A stretch of 64,000 nt of DNA, from the NCBI RefSeq assembly GCF_033118175.1, contig NC_083714.1:9486001-9550000 (forward strand), given 5' to 3'. Position 1 is the stretch's first letter. Every line of letters begins with the position of its first letter. The DNA comes from Dama dama (lineage: Eukaryota; Chordata; Mammalia; Artiodactyla; Cervidae). The notes beneath the pieces were generated by a model, which saw only the letters and a list, made by a program, of their open reading frames with translations, had not been told where the DNA came from and ran no database searches. Positions 11,146 through 22,789 of the stretch are shown piece after piece. The position numbers were made by a program, and so were the translations under genes.

Positions 11146-12240
11146 TTCATGTCTCCAGATCATTCCTCAAGATTATGGTAGCCTGATGGATGCTGATTGG
11201 GCTGGATTCTGGCTGGAGTGAGATAAGAGTCCAGCAACTCACCAGTTCTATAGGACAGAATGAATCTAGCCCCCTGGGCAGGATGAGGAAGGGCTCCCCC
11301 AAGGCACACCCCTCTCCAGGGTGGTCTGACATTGGTTTCTCTGCTCCAGCCTGCAGCAGGCACCAGACTCTTCTAGGCTGAGGGCCAGACTGTCCTAGAC
11401 ATGCATACCTGGAAGACAACGACTGTCCCCATTGCAGGTCAGAGCACTTTGCTTCTCCTTCCTTCTCCCTCCCTCTTTTGGGGAACCTTCTATAGGGGAG
11501 GAGATAAAGCCCAAGGATTCCCAACTGGAAACACTGGTTGGGATACTCATTGAGCAACCAGGTGTCTGGCCTGGGCCTAACCAGGTAACTTAGGGCTGAA
11601 GCAGAAGGGTCTGCCCCTTCTGTCAGAGTCCAGTGAAGTAGCCCCCCCTCCCCCACCCTGAAATGGAGTTAGAACTCAGACAAGACCTCACCCATCCCTC
11701 TCCCACTCACCTTGCTCAGATTCCCAGAAGGGCCTCAGATGTGCCCTGGCCTGTTTGGGTGGTTCTGTGGTGACTTTAGGTCTGTGTGTGCTGGTGCGGC
11801 GCTTCTGATGTTTGCGTCAGCACAGGCCCAGAGGTACAGGTGCCCCCAGGTAAAGGGAGCCTTAAAGGCCTGTGGTCTTACAGCTCAGGAGAAAAGAGGT
11901 GTCACTCCTGTATGAACACCCCTATGCACTGCAGTACCAGGGGTCAGGGAAGTCAGGCTGTGGGTTGGTGTGAAGATGTTTTGGAGGTGTTGATGGTGGA
12001 GGGTCAGCAGCATCCAGAGCCTGGTTGTCTAGGCCTCTCACCACTTCCCTGCTCACACAGAAGGCTTGTATCCCTGTCACATGTCCAAGAAGCTACCAGC
12101 TTGCCAACTCCAGAGCACAAAGCATTGAGGGTCCAGGACCCTGGAGAGAGCTGTGTGCTAAGCAGGATGCCTACAATGCCTGGGAGTGGGAGCCCCTCTG
12201 GTGAGGAAGCATAGAGGGATCAGGTTCAGGGTTCTTGCAA
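11146..12240. repeat. Duplicated block 2, copy A
   Basis: About 1.05 kb is nearly identical to 33490-34575 in the same orientation. Differences are clustered at the two ends (for example, a 4-bp insertion in copy B near 33625), and both ends fade into diverged but still alignable sequence. No gene or known repeat family is recognised within it; open frames are shared by both copies but show no conserved domain. Confidence 0.92.
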
Positions 12241-12589
12241 AATGCCCAGACTGCTCCCTTTCACATTCAGAAATACAAACTCAGTTATTTTTACAAATGA
12301 GGAAGATTATACAGATAAATAAAAGGTAGACCGTGTGTTCTCAGATTTATCTCAATCAAATTCTGTATTCTCCCCAGTCTGCCTCCAATTTAGATTGTAG
12401 CTTTCTGAGGCTTAGGGAATAATTTATTTGGATTTGCTAAGTATGCTATCCTTGTTGGTTTGTACATTTGGGTGAGTTTCCACACTATTATCTTTATCCA
12501 GGTGGAAATGTCCAGTAGGCAGTTAGATATGTGTCTAGAATTTGGAAGAGACTGGCATGGAAATAGGGATTTTGGCTTGTGGTATGCGG

Positions 12590-12802
12590 TGCATCCCAGA
12601 AACTCAGCAGTTAAAGAATCTGCCTGCAGTGCAGGAGACACAGGTTTGATCCTTGGGTGGGGAAGAGCCCCTGGTGGAGGGTATGACAACCCACTCCAGT
12701 ATTCTTGCCTGGAGAATCCCATGGACAGAGGAGCCTAGAGGGCTACATTCCATGGGGTCACAGAGTAGAACAGGACTGAAGCGACTGAGCACACACACAC
12801 TC
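12590..12802 (+). mobile_element. Bov-tA-type SINE
   Basis: Decayed tRNA-like head followed by an intact body (GGAGAATCCCATGGACAGAG) and an (AC)n tail at 12790-12800. Confidence 0.9.
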
Positions 12803-12969
12803 GGTGTGTAGTGAGCTAGAATCCAATTGAATATCCTTCTATCCTTTACTATAAATATACACGTTTCAGAGTGAGATTCTACTGAATTCACTGATTCATG
12901 GTCTGTGTGTAAAAAATGAACATTTTCTTTACACCTCTTTGCCAAGATAATACCCCTTTTAATAAGTTT

Positions 12970-14844
12970 AGAAACTAGAAGTTTTATAGTTTCTGGTCTT
13001 ACATTTAGATCTTTAATACATTTTGAGTTTATTTTTGTGTATGGTGTTAGAAAGTGTTCTAGTTTCATTCTTTTACAAGTGGTTGACCAGTTTTCCCAGC
13101 ACCACTTGTTAAAGAGGTTGTCTTTTTTCCATCGTATATCCTTGCCTCCTTTGTCAAAGATAAGGTGTCCATAGGTTCACGGATTTATCTCTGGGCTTTC
13201 TATTCTGTTCCATTGATCTATATTTCTGTCTTTGTGCCAGTACCATACTGTCTTGATGACTGTGGCTTTGTAGTATAGTCTGAAGTCAGGCAGGTTGATT
13301 ACTCCAGTTCCATTCTTCTTTCTCAAGATTACTTTGGCTATCCGAGGTTTTTTGTATTTCCATACAAATTGTGAAATTATTTGTTCTAGTTCTGTGAAAA
13401 ATACTGTTGGTAGCTTGATAGGGGTTGCATGGAATCTATAGATTGCTTTGGGTAGTATAGCCATTTTGACAATATTGATTCTTCCAATCCATGAACACGG
13501 TATATTTCTCCATCTGTTTGTGTCCTCTTTGATTTCTTTCATCAGTGTTTTATAGTTTTCTATGTATAGGTCTTTTGTTTCTTTAGGTAGATATAGGCAA
13601 AACACTCTCCGACATAAATCACAGCAGGATCCTCTATGACCCACCTCCCAGAATATTGGAAATAAAAACAAAAATAAACAAATGGGACCTAATGAAACTT
13701 AAAAGCTTTTGCACTACAAAGGAAACTATAAGCAAAGTGAAAAGACAGCCCTCAGATTGGGAGAAAATAATAGCAAACGAAGCAACAGACAAAGGATTAA
13801 TCTCAAAAATATACAAGCAACTCCTGTAGCTCAATTCCAGAAAAATAAATGACTCAATCAAAAAATGGGCCAAAGATCTAAACAGACATTTCTCCAAAGA
13901 AGACATACAGATGGCTAACAAACACATGAAAAGATGCTCAACATCACTCATTATCAGAGAAATGTAAATCAAAACCACAATGAGGTACAATTACACGCCA
14001 GTCAGGATGGCTGCTATCCAAAAGTCTACAAGCAATAAATGCTGGAGAGGGTGTGGAGAAAAGGGAACCCTCTTACACTGTTGGTGGGAATGCAAACTAG
14101 TACAGCCGCTATGGAGAACAGTGTGAAGATTTCTTTAAAAACTGGAAATAGAACTGCCATATGACCCAGCAATCCCACTTCTGGGCATACACACTGAGGA
14201 AACCAGATCTGAAAGAGACACGTGCACCCCAATGTTCATCACAGCACTGTTTATAATAGCCAGGACATGGAAGCAACCTAGATGCCCATCAGCAGACGAA
14301 TGGATGAGGAAGCTGTGGTACATATACACCATGGAATATTACTCAGCTGTTAAAAAGAATTCATTTGAATCAGTTCTAATGAGATGGATGAAACTGGAGC
14401 CCATTATACAGAGTGAAGTAAGCCAGAAAGATAAAGACCATTACAGTATACTAACACATATATATGGAATTTAGAAAGATGGTAATAATAACCCTATATG
14501 CAAAACAGAAAAAGAGACACAGATGTACAGAACAGACTTTTGGACTCTGTGGGAGAAGGCGAGGGTGGGATGTTTCGAGAGAACAGCATCGAAACATGTA
14601 TATTACCTAGGGTGAAACAGATCACCAGCCCAGGTGGGATGCATGAGACAAGTGCTCGGGCCTGGTGCACTGGGAAGACCCAGAGGGATCGGGTAGAGAG
14701 TGAGGTGTGAGGGGGGATCGGGATGGGGAATACATGTAAATCCATGGCTGATTCATGTCAATGTATGACAAAAACCACTACAATATTGTGAAGTAATTAG
14801 CCTCCAACTAATAAAAATAAATGAAAAAAAAGAAAGAAACTAGA
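12970..14844 (+). mobile_element. Ruminant L1 with inverted 5' part (twin priming), flanked by target-site duplications
   Basis: The 3' part (about 13598-14834, + strand) holds the end of ORF2, the 3' UTR and an A-rich tail. The 5' part (12980 to about 13597) is the preceding segment of ORF2 on the - strand, recognisable by L1 C-terminal blocks such as [20 protein letters not shown]. The two parts meet near 13598 with almost no gap in ORF2 coordinates. AGAAACTAGA flanks the whole element at 12970-12979 and 14835-14844. This is the classical outcome of twin priming. ORF2 is truncated and inactive. Confidence 0.88.
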
Positions 14845-14977
14845 GGTAAGGGCGCCATCTCGTGGCCTTAGCCAGAACTGCGAGTAGAAACCAGCTATGC
14901 TGTGTCAGTAGTGTCTGTCAGGATTGAGGTCTTCTGCCCCCATCACCCAATAGTTTCTCCTTCCCTCTCCTTGAGTG

Positions 14978-15177
14978 AGTGAGTGTGTTAGTCGCTCAGT
15001 CGAATCCGACTCTTTGTGACCTCAAGGATTGGGGCCCGCCAGGCTCCTCTGTCCATGAAATTCTCCAGGCAAGAATACTGGAGTCGGTTGCCACTCCCTT
15101 CTCCAGGGGATCCTCCCTACCCAGGAATGGAAGCCACATCTCCTGCACTACAGGCAGACTCTTTACCATCTGAGTCA
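14978..15177 (-). mobile_element. Bov-tA-type SINE, left arm of the palindrome
   Basis: AGTGTGTTAGTCGCTCAGTC through CATCTGAGTCACT. It meets the + strand SINE at 15178 head to head. Confidence 0.9.
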
Positions 15178-15357
15178 CTATGCTGTGGCAATGCAGGAGA
15201 TCCCAGTTCGATCCCTGGGTAGGGATGATCCTTTGGAGAAGGGATTGGCAACCCACTCCAGTATTCTTGCTTGAGAAGTTCCATGGACAGAGGAGCCTGG
15301 TGGGCTACAGTCCATGGGGTCGCAAAGAGTCGGACACGACTGAGCGACTAACACACC
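15178..15357 (+). mobile_element. Bov-tA-type SINE, right arm of the palindrome, head missing
   Basis: It begins inside the tRNA-like head (GGCAATGCAGGAGATCCCAG) and runs to GACTGAGCGACTAACACACC. Confidence 0.9.
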
Positions 15358-15599
15358 CACTTACTAAAGAAGAGGGAAGGGGGAAAAAAAAGAAGAGGGA
15401 AGGGGAAACTATTGGGTGATGGGGGAGGAAGAGCTCAATCCTGACTGACACTGGGCCGACACAGTTATCTGCTTCTTCCTGGGCAGGCGGAGGTAGTGAG
15501 ATGGCACAAGAAGCAACCTATTATTAGGTGGTTTTTCCCTGTCTCAGGTCAAGTTAAGTGTGTGTGTGTAGGGGAGCAGGGGGTTTAAACTGAGTGATC

Positions 15600-16115
15600 T
15601 TATACTATTGTCACTTTTTCTCTGAATATGAAGTTACATATTTCTACTAGAAAAATATCTGCAAATGTAGAAAAGTATAAAAGAAAATATAAATTAGTTT
15701 CTCTATGTAGAGAAACTAATTAATATTAACATGCATTACTTATATTGTGTGTGTGTATATATATATCTCCTTTTATATACTCATAACTTACTTTTTATAT
15801 AGTATATATGTGTATTGGAAAAGGAAATGTCAACCCACTCCAGTATTCATGCCTGGAGAATCCCCATGGACAGAGGAGCCTGGCAGGCTATAGTCCATGG
15901 GGTTCCAAAGAGTTGAATACAACTGAGGGACTAACACATATGTATATTACTTTATATAATTATATGATATATATCTGAATACCTTTATGTATTCATATGT
16001 ATATTTGTATTTATATCTTAATATAGCATATATTTTGTTTATTCCTTTATTTTTCTTTACATGTGCCATGATATTCATATAAGTTTTCATTCCATCAACC
16101 CCACTGCTTGACAAG
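15600..16115. repeat. Old L1-tail-like repeat, copy 1 of a related pair, interrupted by a SINE
   Basis: It aligns to 21725-22230 around shared TTTTTATATAGTATATATG, TAGCATATATTTT and ACATGTGCCATG..ATTCAT..CCATCAACC blocks. The SINE at 15815-15940 is absent from the other copy. Confidence 0.6.
15815..15940 (+). mobile_element. Bov-tA-type SINE, 5'-truncated
   Basis: GGAAAAGGAAATGTCAACCC to GAGGGACTAACAC, flanked by TATATGTGTAT / CATATGTATAT, a probable imperfect target-site duplication. Confidence 0.88.
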
Positions 16116-16150
16116 GAAAAGCATCTCACCATGTGTAGTCAAGCTGGTTA

Positions 16151-18220
16151 AAATTGATATTGGTTCAGTTCAGTTCAGTTGCTCAGTTGTGTCCTACTCT
16201 TTGCAACCCCATGAACTGCAGCACACCAGTCCTCCCTATCCATCACCAACTGCCGGAGTCTACCCAAAGCCATGTCCATTGAGTTGGTGATGCCATCCAA
16301 CCATCTCATCTCCTGTCATCCCCTTTTTCTCCTGCCCTCAATCTTTCCCAGCATCAGGGTCTTTTCAAATGAGTCAGCTCTTCACATCAGGTGACCAAAG
16401 TATTAGAGTTTCAGCTTCAACATCAGTCCTTCCAATGAACATCCAGGACTGATCATCCCGACTGGTTGGATCTCCTTGCAGTCCAAGGGACTCTCAAGAG
16501 TCTTCTCCAACACCACAGTTCAAAAGCATCAATTCTTTGGCGCTCAGCTTTCTTTATAGTCCAACTCTCACAGCTATACATGACTACTGGAAAAACCATA
16601 GCCTTGACTAGACGGACCTTTGTTGACAAAGTAATGTTTCTGCTTTTTAACATGCTGTCTAGGTTGGTCATAACTTTCCTTCCAAGAAGTAAGCATCTTT
16701 TAATTTCATGGCTGCAATCACCATCTGCAGTGATTTTGGAGCCCCCCAAAATAAAGTCAGCCACTGTTTCCACTGTTTCCCCATCTATTTGCCATGAAGT
16801 GATGGGAGTGGATGCCATAATCTTAGTTTTCTGAATGTTGAGCTTTAAGCCAACTTTTTCACTCTCCTCTTTCACTTTCATCAAGAGGCTCTTTAGTTCT
16901 TCTTCACTTTCTGCTATAAGGGTGGTGTCTTCTGCATATCTGAGGTTATTGATATTTCTCCCGGCAATCTTGATTCCAGCTTGTGCTTCCTCCAGCCCAG
17001 CGTTTCTCATGATGTACTCTGCATAGAAGTTAAATAAGCAGGGTGACAACATACAGACTTGACGTACTCCTTTTCCTATTTGGAACCAGTCTGTTGTTCC
17101 GTGTCCAGTTCTAACTGTTGCTTCCTGGCCTGCATACAGGTTTCTCAAGAGGCAGGTCAGGTGGTCTAGTATTCCCATCTCCTTCAGAATTTTCCACAGT
17201 TTATTGTGATCCACACAGTCAAAGGCTTTGGCATAGTCAGTAAAGCAGAAATAGATGTTTTTCTGAAACTCTCTTTCTTTTTCAATGATCCAGCAGATGT
17301 CGGCAATTTGATCTCTGGTTCCTCTGCCTTTTCTAAATCCAGCTTGAACATCTGGAAGTTCACGGTTCACATATTGCTGAAGCCTGGCTTGGAGAATTTT
17401 GAGCATTACTTTACTAGTGTGTGAGATGAGTGCAATCACCTCCACTAGTTTTGCTCGTAGTGATGCTTCCTAAGACCCACTTGACTTCACATCCCAGGAT
17501 GTCTGGCTCTAGGTGAGTGTGAGTGACCACACCCATCGTGATTATCTGGGTCGTGAAGATCTTTTTTGTACAGTTCTTCTGTGTATTCTTGCCACCTCTT
17601 CTTAATATCTTCTGCTTCTGTTAGGCCCATACCATTTCTGTCCTTTATTGAGCCCATCTTTGCATAAAATGGTCCCTTGGTATCTCTAATTTTCTTGAAG
17701 AGATCTCTAGTCTTCCCCATTCTATTGTTTTCCTCTATTTCTTTGCATTGATTCCTGAGAAAGGTTTTCTTATCTCTCCTTGCTATTCTTTGGAACTCTG
17801 CATTCAAATGGGTATATCTTTCCTTTTCTCCTTATCCTTTCACTTCTCTTCTCTTCACAGCTATTTGTAAAGCCTCCTCAGACAGCCATTTTGCTTTTTT
17901 GCATTTCTTTTTCTTGGGGATGGTCTTGATTCCTGTCTCCTGTACAATGTCATGAACCTCTGTCCATAGTTCATCAGGCACTCTGTCTATCAGAAATAGT
18001 CCCTTAAATCTATTTCTCACTTTCACTGTATAGTAATAAGGGATTTGATTTAGGTCATACCTGAATGGACTAGTGGTTTTCCCCACTTTATTCAATTTAA
18101 GTCTGAATTTGGCAATAAGGAGCTCATGATCTGAGCCACAGTCAGCTCCCGGTCTTGTTTTTGCTGACTGTATAGAACTTCTCCATCTTTGGCTGCAAAG
18201 AATATAATCAAATTGATATT
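16151..18220 (-). mobile_element. BovB (RTE-clade) LINE, 5'-truncated, with target-site duplications
   Basis: The - strand encodes long stretches of a BovB reverse transcriptase: an upstream segment at 17487-18095 in broken frames and a 330-residue segment at 16453-17445 with the motifs FTDYAKAFDCVDH, VRQGC-like VRQVCMLSP and LRYAEDTTL. The catalytic YADD box reads YAED. AAATTGATATT flanks the element at 16151-16161 and 18210-18220. Frames are broken near 17445-17490 and 17810-17830, so it is dead. The 3' end, toward 16162, has the GTTCAGTTCAGTT tail typical of BovB. Confidence 0.92.
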
Positions 18221-18260
18221 ATAAGGGTCTTTAAAAATAAGCTTTAGTATCAATAGTGTG

Positions 18261-18431
18261 GGGCTTCCCAGGTGGTGCTAGTGGTAAAGAATCTGCTGCC
18301 AATGCATAAGACACGGGTTCAATTCCTGGATGGGGAAGATCCCCTAAAACAGAGAATGGCAAGCCACTCCAGTATTCTTGCCCGGAAAATTCCATGGACA
18401 GAGGAGCCTGGCAAGCTACAGTCCATGGTGC
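18261..18431 (+). mobile_element. Bov-tA-type SINE, 3'-truncated
   Basis: GGGGCTTCCCAGGTGGTGC to CTACAGTCCATGGTGC. It lies just upstream (right) of the BovB 5' end. Confidence 0.88.
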
Positions 18432-19125
18432 ACCTATATAAAACTAAAACTTAATTCTCTTTTTCTCTGGTATAAGGAAAAAGTTTCACAGACTATCAGT
18501 CTGCTCCTGATAAGAGATTGTGAAAGGCTTTTCTTTACCTTTTAATCTGCCTAGAAAAAACAAAGATTTTGTGTCTTACCAAAGTAATTTCCTATGCTTC
18601 ATATTCATCATCAGGTCTCCAGTTACTTCAAACCAAGTCTTCTGAGTATTTGCCTTTAAAATCTTTTTTCACTTTGGTTAGATGAATAAGTAGCTTCACA
18701 ATGATCTGTGATCCTTCTTAGTCAAGTGTCCACCTTTTTATTTTCTATTAACTTCCCCAAATCAAATTATAAATGATGTCTTTTTGACCTCAAACTAATT
18801 TTGGAATTTCCCAAAGGTGCTCTAGAAAATTTCAAAAGATTTATTCTCTCTCCTTTTAAAAAAAATGAGCTATTAAACTAATTAGGCTTATTTGATATTT
18901 TAAACTTTTTTTGGATTATATTCATATATGTTAAATATAAGTGTTCCAGAAATTGTATGAAAATTTCTAGATTTCTGATATGTCCTAGTATAATGTTATC
19001 AGTCATAATTCTAATTATCTTAAAATACTGTCACAGAAATAACCAAATTTCCTTATCAATTGCATTACAATGTATTCTCATCATATCTTTAATGATGGCC
19101 ATTTTTAAGCCTTTTGTCATTTATA
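18432..19125. other. AT-rich intergenic DNA, nothing recognised
   Basis: No gene, RNA gene or confident repeat. Confidence 0.5.
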
Positions 19126-19451
19126 GAAAGGAGATCAAACCAGTTAATCCTAAAGGAAATCAGTCCTGAATATTCATTGGAAGGACTGGTGATGAAGCTG
19201 AAACTCCAATACTTTGGCCACCTGATGCAAAAAATTGACTCCTTGGAAAAGACCCTGATGCTGGGAAAGATTGAAGGCAGGAGGAGAAGGGGACGACAGA
19301 GGATGAGATGGTTGGATGGCATCACTGACTCAATGGACATGAGATGAGTTTGAGCAAGTTCCTGGAGCTGGTGATGGACAGGGAAGCGTGGCGTGCTGCA
19401 GTCCATGGAGTTGCAAAGAGTCAGACACGACTGAGCAACTGAACTGAACTC
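19126..19451 (+). mobile_element. Short BovB LINE 3' end
   Basis: About 325 bp matching the extreme 3' end of BovB in + orientation (reverse complement of the 3126-3440 region), ending in the CTGAACTGAACT tail at about 19439-19450. Severely 5'-truncated. Confidence 0.88.
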
Positions 19452-19797
19452 ATTGTTTTATTCTGATGATTTTGCAAAAGTGCTTCATCTTCCAGATTCA
19501 TGGGAAGGACTATGAGAACAACAATTTCTGAAAGCTTTCACATCATACCACTGGACTGGATAAGAATTTATAGAACTCTAGTGAAAAAATTGCATTCATA
19601 AAACTGCTAACAAAAGAACAAGATCAATAAGAGTTAATTTATGTGGGGCTGAATCAACTAATGAGGATGATTGGAATTTTTTATGACTTGTTTGAAACAT
19701 CTTGATTCAATGTTTTGTTATCCACATTTAAGGAAACCTCTTTTTCTTTTCTCTTAAGCTATCTATGACTTATATCTAGTTGTTCAAGTATACTCTT

Positions 19798-19995
19798 GGG
19801 GCTACCCTGGTGGCTCAGATGGTAAAGAGTCTACCTGCAATGCAGGAAATGCGGGTTTGATCCCTGGGTCAGGAAGATCCCCTGGAGGAGGGCATGGCAA
19901 CCCAGTATTCTTGCCAGGAGAAGTCCATGGACAGAGGAGCTTAACAGACTGGGGTTGCAGAGTCGGACACAACTGAGTGACTAACACACACACAA
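19798..19995 (+). mobile_element. Bov-tA-type SINE
   Basis: TTGGGGCTACCCTGGTGGC head through GAGTGACTAACACACACAC, with a small internal deletion near 19905. Confidence 0.9.
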
Positions 19996-20159
19996 AGTAT
20001 ACCCTTATGAACAAAGATGAAAAATTAATTTTTCTCCCTATCTGATCCCTCCAGAATTTGAAACCTTACTAGGTAGTTTTCATGGCAATGTAGTTATTCA
20101 CATTGGTTCAGTAAGAAACTGTCTTTGTAACAGCACGCAATTAGAAACACTGGTTATAT

Positions 20160-21350
20160 TAACAAGGCTTTAACTGTGTAGGAGAAGAAATATAATTTTC
20201 TCTCTACCCTTCCAAGGTTGTGGTTGAGATCTGCTGTAATAAAAGACAGACTAACAGGAGAAAAACAAGCAGAAGTTTAATATCATGTATACCTCCTGTT
20301 CAGTCCGTGGGGTCACAAAGAGTCAACACGACTAAAACTACTTAGCATGCATGCATGGATACCTCCTGTGAGGAGGTACCCAGGAAAACTGAGTAACTCC
20401 CCCACATGGCCCAAGCCATCACCTTAAATACTATCTCCTACTAAAGACAAAAGATGTTGGTGGGGGTGGGGGCAGTCACAGGTGGTTACTGTTATGAACC
20501 GGCTTTATTCGCTTGATGTTCAGCAAGCCAAATGATGAGATGCTGAGGTTTTATAGCAAAGGACAAGTTTATTCACAAGGCAGCCATGTGAGGAGACAGG
20601 AGAACAAGTCTGAGATCTGCCTCTCAATGTTGAGAGGCTTGAGGTATTTATGGGATAAAGAAGCAGGGTGGCCATAGGCATGGGGAAAGGTGATTGGAGG
20701 TAGTAGGGAAAAGGTTAGGTAGTTAGTGTTTTGTGCAGGCGTATCTGAGTTACCTGCTTCTTCATGGGATGTATGTTATGAAAAAATGGAGATGCTTATC
20801 ATAATCTAAGGGTGGAGTTTTTGGCCCTCTGATGTTAAAAGGTCCTTCACTGGACACCTGTGGAGGCTTGATTTTAGGACTGGTGGTCCCAACCAGTTTT
20901 AGCCAGCTTGAACTGGACAGGAGCCAACTCCAAGTTCCTAGAAAACAACTTAAGCCCCATTACTATAGTGGCCCCTACATCAGAGATGGTAGGGGTGGTT
21001 AAGAAGTCTTGCTTGGAGGATATGCAATTAAAGAAGGAATAAAATAGAAAAAAATATATCAAAAGCATGCTTAATCGGTAAAGGCATATTACAAGCAGAG
21101 GGTTTTTTTTTTTAACAAGTTGTTCCCTTATATGCTGTTCTGTAAGATACACTCAAGGATTTCGGTTAAGGTGCCAGCTTCTGTTAACCCTATGGGGCAT
21201 GGTTTTATAGTCAAAGCACAGTAAACAAGAATGCTGTTATTTAAGTTTGCTCCTTCTCCATGAGTTTATAGAGATTTCTGTCATCCTCCTTTTCTTGGTA
21301 CTAAGAGGAAGACACCCTTACAAAGGAGACTTCCCTTACTAGACTCATTT
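20160..21350. repeat. LTR-like dispersed repeat, copy 1, with a further LTR-like insert
   Basis: 20160-20485 and about 21200-21350 align to 29690-30330 (shared CTCTACCCTTC, GTAATAAA, GAGTAACTCCCC, AAGATGTTG and GTACTAAGAGG-type blocks). The middle (about 20489-21150), starting TGTTATGAACCGGC, is absent from the other copy and is probably a separate LTR insertion. A 50-bp SINE tail fragment sits at 20299-20350. No viral coding sequence is seen. Confidence 0.45.
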
Positions 21351-21724
21351 TGCAAACAAATTAGTCTTCCTTTGATTTTCTCTGATAGAAATGGGAGTGA
21401 GTGTAGAGAATAAAATTATGTTTTCAGTGGAAACTGTAACATACCTGTGTGGATTTCAGATTCTAGTCCTGTTAAATGTGTTTGATGTTTTGTATTTTGC
21501 TTGATAGCTTCTCATAACTGCCCCTCCCTCCAAACATCTTTCTTTTGTATTTAGCTAAAGATGCTATTTAAGGTGGTCATTTGGGCTATTTCAGGGAGTT
21601 ACTCAGTTTTCCTGGATTATCTCCTATGTATACAGGAGGTATATATGGTATCAAATTTCTGTTTGTTTTTCTAAGGTTAATCTATCTTTTATTACACAGG
21701 GGGTCTCAGCCAAGGCCCCAGAAG

Positions 21725-22230
21725 GATAGAGGCAAAGTTATTTTTCCTCCCCTACAACATCTATGTGCTTATGTTGTGTGTGTAGATACATTTTCTTTTA
21801 TACAGTTTATTCCCTGGTGGATCAGATTGTAAAGCATCTGCCTGCAAAGTGGGAGACCTGGGTTTGATCCCTAGGTTGGGAATATCCCCTGGAAAAGGAA
21901 ACAGCAACCCATTTCAGTACTCTTGCCTGGAAAATCCCATGGACAGAGGAGCCTGGCAGGCTACAGTCCATGGATTCACAAAGAGTCAGACATGACTGAG
22001 CGACTTCATATAGTTTGTCAATTTACTTTTTTATATAGTATATATGTATGTTACCTTATATACTTATATAATATTGTCAACTAAGAAGATGTGCATATGT
22101 ATTCATTTACATATTTATTGTCATATCTTATATAGCATATATTTTATTTATTCCTTTTTTTTTTTTGCACATGTGCCATGGCATTCATCCACATGGACAT
22201 TCCATCAACCACAGTCCTTGACCGTAGTGT
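21725..22230. repeat. Old L1-tail-like repeat, copy 2 of a related pair, interrupted by a different SINE
   Basis: Partner of 15600-16115. Here the SINE sits at another position, so the two copies took independent insertions after they separated. Confidence 0.6.
21811..22006 (+). mobile_element. Bov-tA-type SINE with probable target-site duplication
   Basis: ATTCCCTGGTGGATCAG head to GACTGAGCGACTTC. TATACAGTTT before and CATATAGTTT after look like a target-site duplication. Confidence 0.88.
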
Positions 22231-22789
22231 CTATAGTGAAGATAAAATTGTTCTCATTGATTTCAGAGGCCTCTGTCTGAAGGCCACATGAATGGACAGG
22301 TCCCCAAAAAAAGCATAAGCTAGAGCAAAGATCACTAGCTTTGTTTGGAACTGAGCAAAGAAATTCAAAATGAGCTAGAACCTACTTTAGGCCAAATATT
22401 TAATCTCTGAGATCTTTTTTAATCCTTACAACGCTTTGAGGAAGACATTCATCCTTATTATAAATGGATTTGAACTTACATTTGTCTGACTCTTAACCAT
22501 TATGTCTTGCTTGCTCCTAAAATTTCACACTGAGTCTAGTGGCACTCACTTTTTGAAACTCAGAAAAGTTGTGAACACTACCCAACTCTCATGCCCCACT
22601 CTTATTAAGTTTGAATTTTTTTTTCACCACAAGAATACTTTTGCAATCAGAAAATTTAATAGAATGATCTCTTTCAAAATCTTTGAAGTTAAAAAAATCT
22701 CAAAGAATATCAACTGGCACATGAGAAACAGATGAATATTTAAAACATATATTACAGATTTTGAGATAAACATATATTACAGATTTTGA

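Larger units (their letters stand above)
14850..15512. repeat. Large imperfect palindrome with SINE-containing arms
   Basis: The arm 14850-15177 pairs with the reverse complement of 15178-15512. Both arms carry a Bov-tA SINE next to the centre, but the pairing continues outside the SINEs: the CACCCAATAGTTTC and CAGGATTGAG segments near 14917-14960 recur inverted near 15405-15450, and the GCCATCTC near 14872 recurs inverted near 15500. The homology is therefore an inverted duplication of about 330 bp, not just two SINEs. Confidence 0.8.

Noticed and set aside
11712..12214. Open frames of 67-170 codons on both strands in block 2, repeated at 33.5-34.6 kb
   Set aside because: They are preserved only because the two copies are nearly identical. 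No homology, signal peptide or splice context is recognised.
16453..17445. 330-codon reverse-transcriptase frame as a possible gene
   Set aside because: It is part of a 5'-truncated BovB with a changed catalytic box and broken flanking frames.
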